DNA from: Acetobacteraceae bacterium
GTDB taxonomy: Bacteria > Pseudomonadota > Alphaproteobacteria > Acetobacterales > Acetobacteraceae
Direction: 5' to 3'
NCBI GenBank assembly: GCA_025356735.1
Contig: JANXRT010000387.1
Coordinates: forward strand, 1-6,581
DNA: 6,581 nucleotides
Below the pieces are notes generated by a model. That model worked only from the letters and a program-made list of their open reading frames with translations, ran no database searches and was not told where the DNA came from. This document shows positions 6,464 to 6,581 of this stretch, one piece after another. The position numbers were made by a program, and so were the translations under genes. Positions within the stretch are counted from its first letter, which is position 1, and every line of letters starts with the position of its first letter.

Positions 6464-6581
6464 CTAGGCCTGACAGCTCTCGAAGCCGCGCCGCAGCTGC
6501 GGCCGGTTGAGGTTGCGGCCGATGAACACCAGCCGGCTGGTGCGCGCCTCGCCTTCCTTCCAGGGACCGATAAACGCCCCG
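6464..6581 (-). CDS. CobW/COG0523 family GTPase (metallochaperone-like), C-terminal end only
   Basis: Only the last 38 codons are in the window, reading from the right edge to a TAG at 6466-6464. They translate to a tail containing GPWKEGEARTSRLVFIGRNL and then NRPQLRRGFESCQA. This matches the end of the CobW C-terminal domain (PF07683), where a basic stretch, S-R-L-V-F-I-G-R and then a helix with a late cysteine are typical. COG0523 proteins are G3E GTPases that insert or traffic metals (zinc, cobalt, iron). The subgroup cannot be fixed, because the GTPase motifs and the CxCC metal motif lie outside the window. The WD40 gene begins three bases after the stop, so the two are very likely one transcript. 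Recognition from such a short tail is good but not absolute. Confidence 0.8.
   Translation of the reverse strand, partial: GAFIGPWKEGEARTSRLVFIGRNLNRPQLRRGFESCQA

Overview
The window is a GC-rich, densely coding stretch of bacterial chromosome. I read it as belonging to an alphaproteobacterium. The grounds are the high G+C content, the protein families present (a CoA-acylating methylmalonate-semialdehyde dehydrogenase, a COG0523 GTPase paired with a WD40 protein, an Nramp-like transporter with a DDDPSGI motif), and ordinary Shine-Dalgarno starts mixed with GTG and TTG starts. I cannot place it more precisely from sequence alone.

Layout. (1) On the minus strand at the left edge, a partial aspartate-semialdehyde dehydrogenase gene (asd, 393 to beyond base 1) follows a small NTF2/SnoaL-like gene (877-485). 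(2) A 92-base divergent gap (878-969) separates these from a plus-strand run of three genes. These are mmsA (970-2487), a non-canonical Nramp-family metal transporter (2488-3777), and a CPBP-family membrane protein with the residues of a glutamic-type intramembrane protease (3778-4578). The three abut exactly, stop codon against start codon, and all lie in one reading frame. (3) Convergent to them across 23 bases is a minus-strand run read from the right edge: the C-terminal tail of a CobW/COG0523 GTPase (beyond 6581 to 6464), a WD40 beta-propeller protein (6460-5411), and a DkgB-like aldo/keto reductase (5414-4602). Their spacing is 3 bases and then an ATGA overlap, so they look translationally coupled.

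How the genes might work together. asd serves lysine/threonine/methionine/diaminopimelate synthesis. mmsA serves valine or myo-inositol breakdown. No single pathway links these to the transporter. The only recurring theme is metal handling: the Nramp-like transporter on one strand and the COG0523 GTPase with its WD40 partner on the other, and that link is inference. The CPBP gene is clearly lower in G+C than its neighbours and may be a later arrival.

I found no RNA genes, CRISPR arrays, insertion sequences, convincing terminators or clear promoter boxes. The points most worth a second look are the same-frame stop/start junctions of the mmsA-Nramp-CPBP run, the altered metal-site motifs of the transporter, and the uncharacterised WD40 protein tied to a COG0523 GTPase. 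I do not see strong evidence for a wholly new system.
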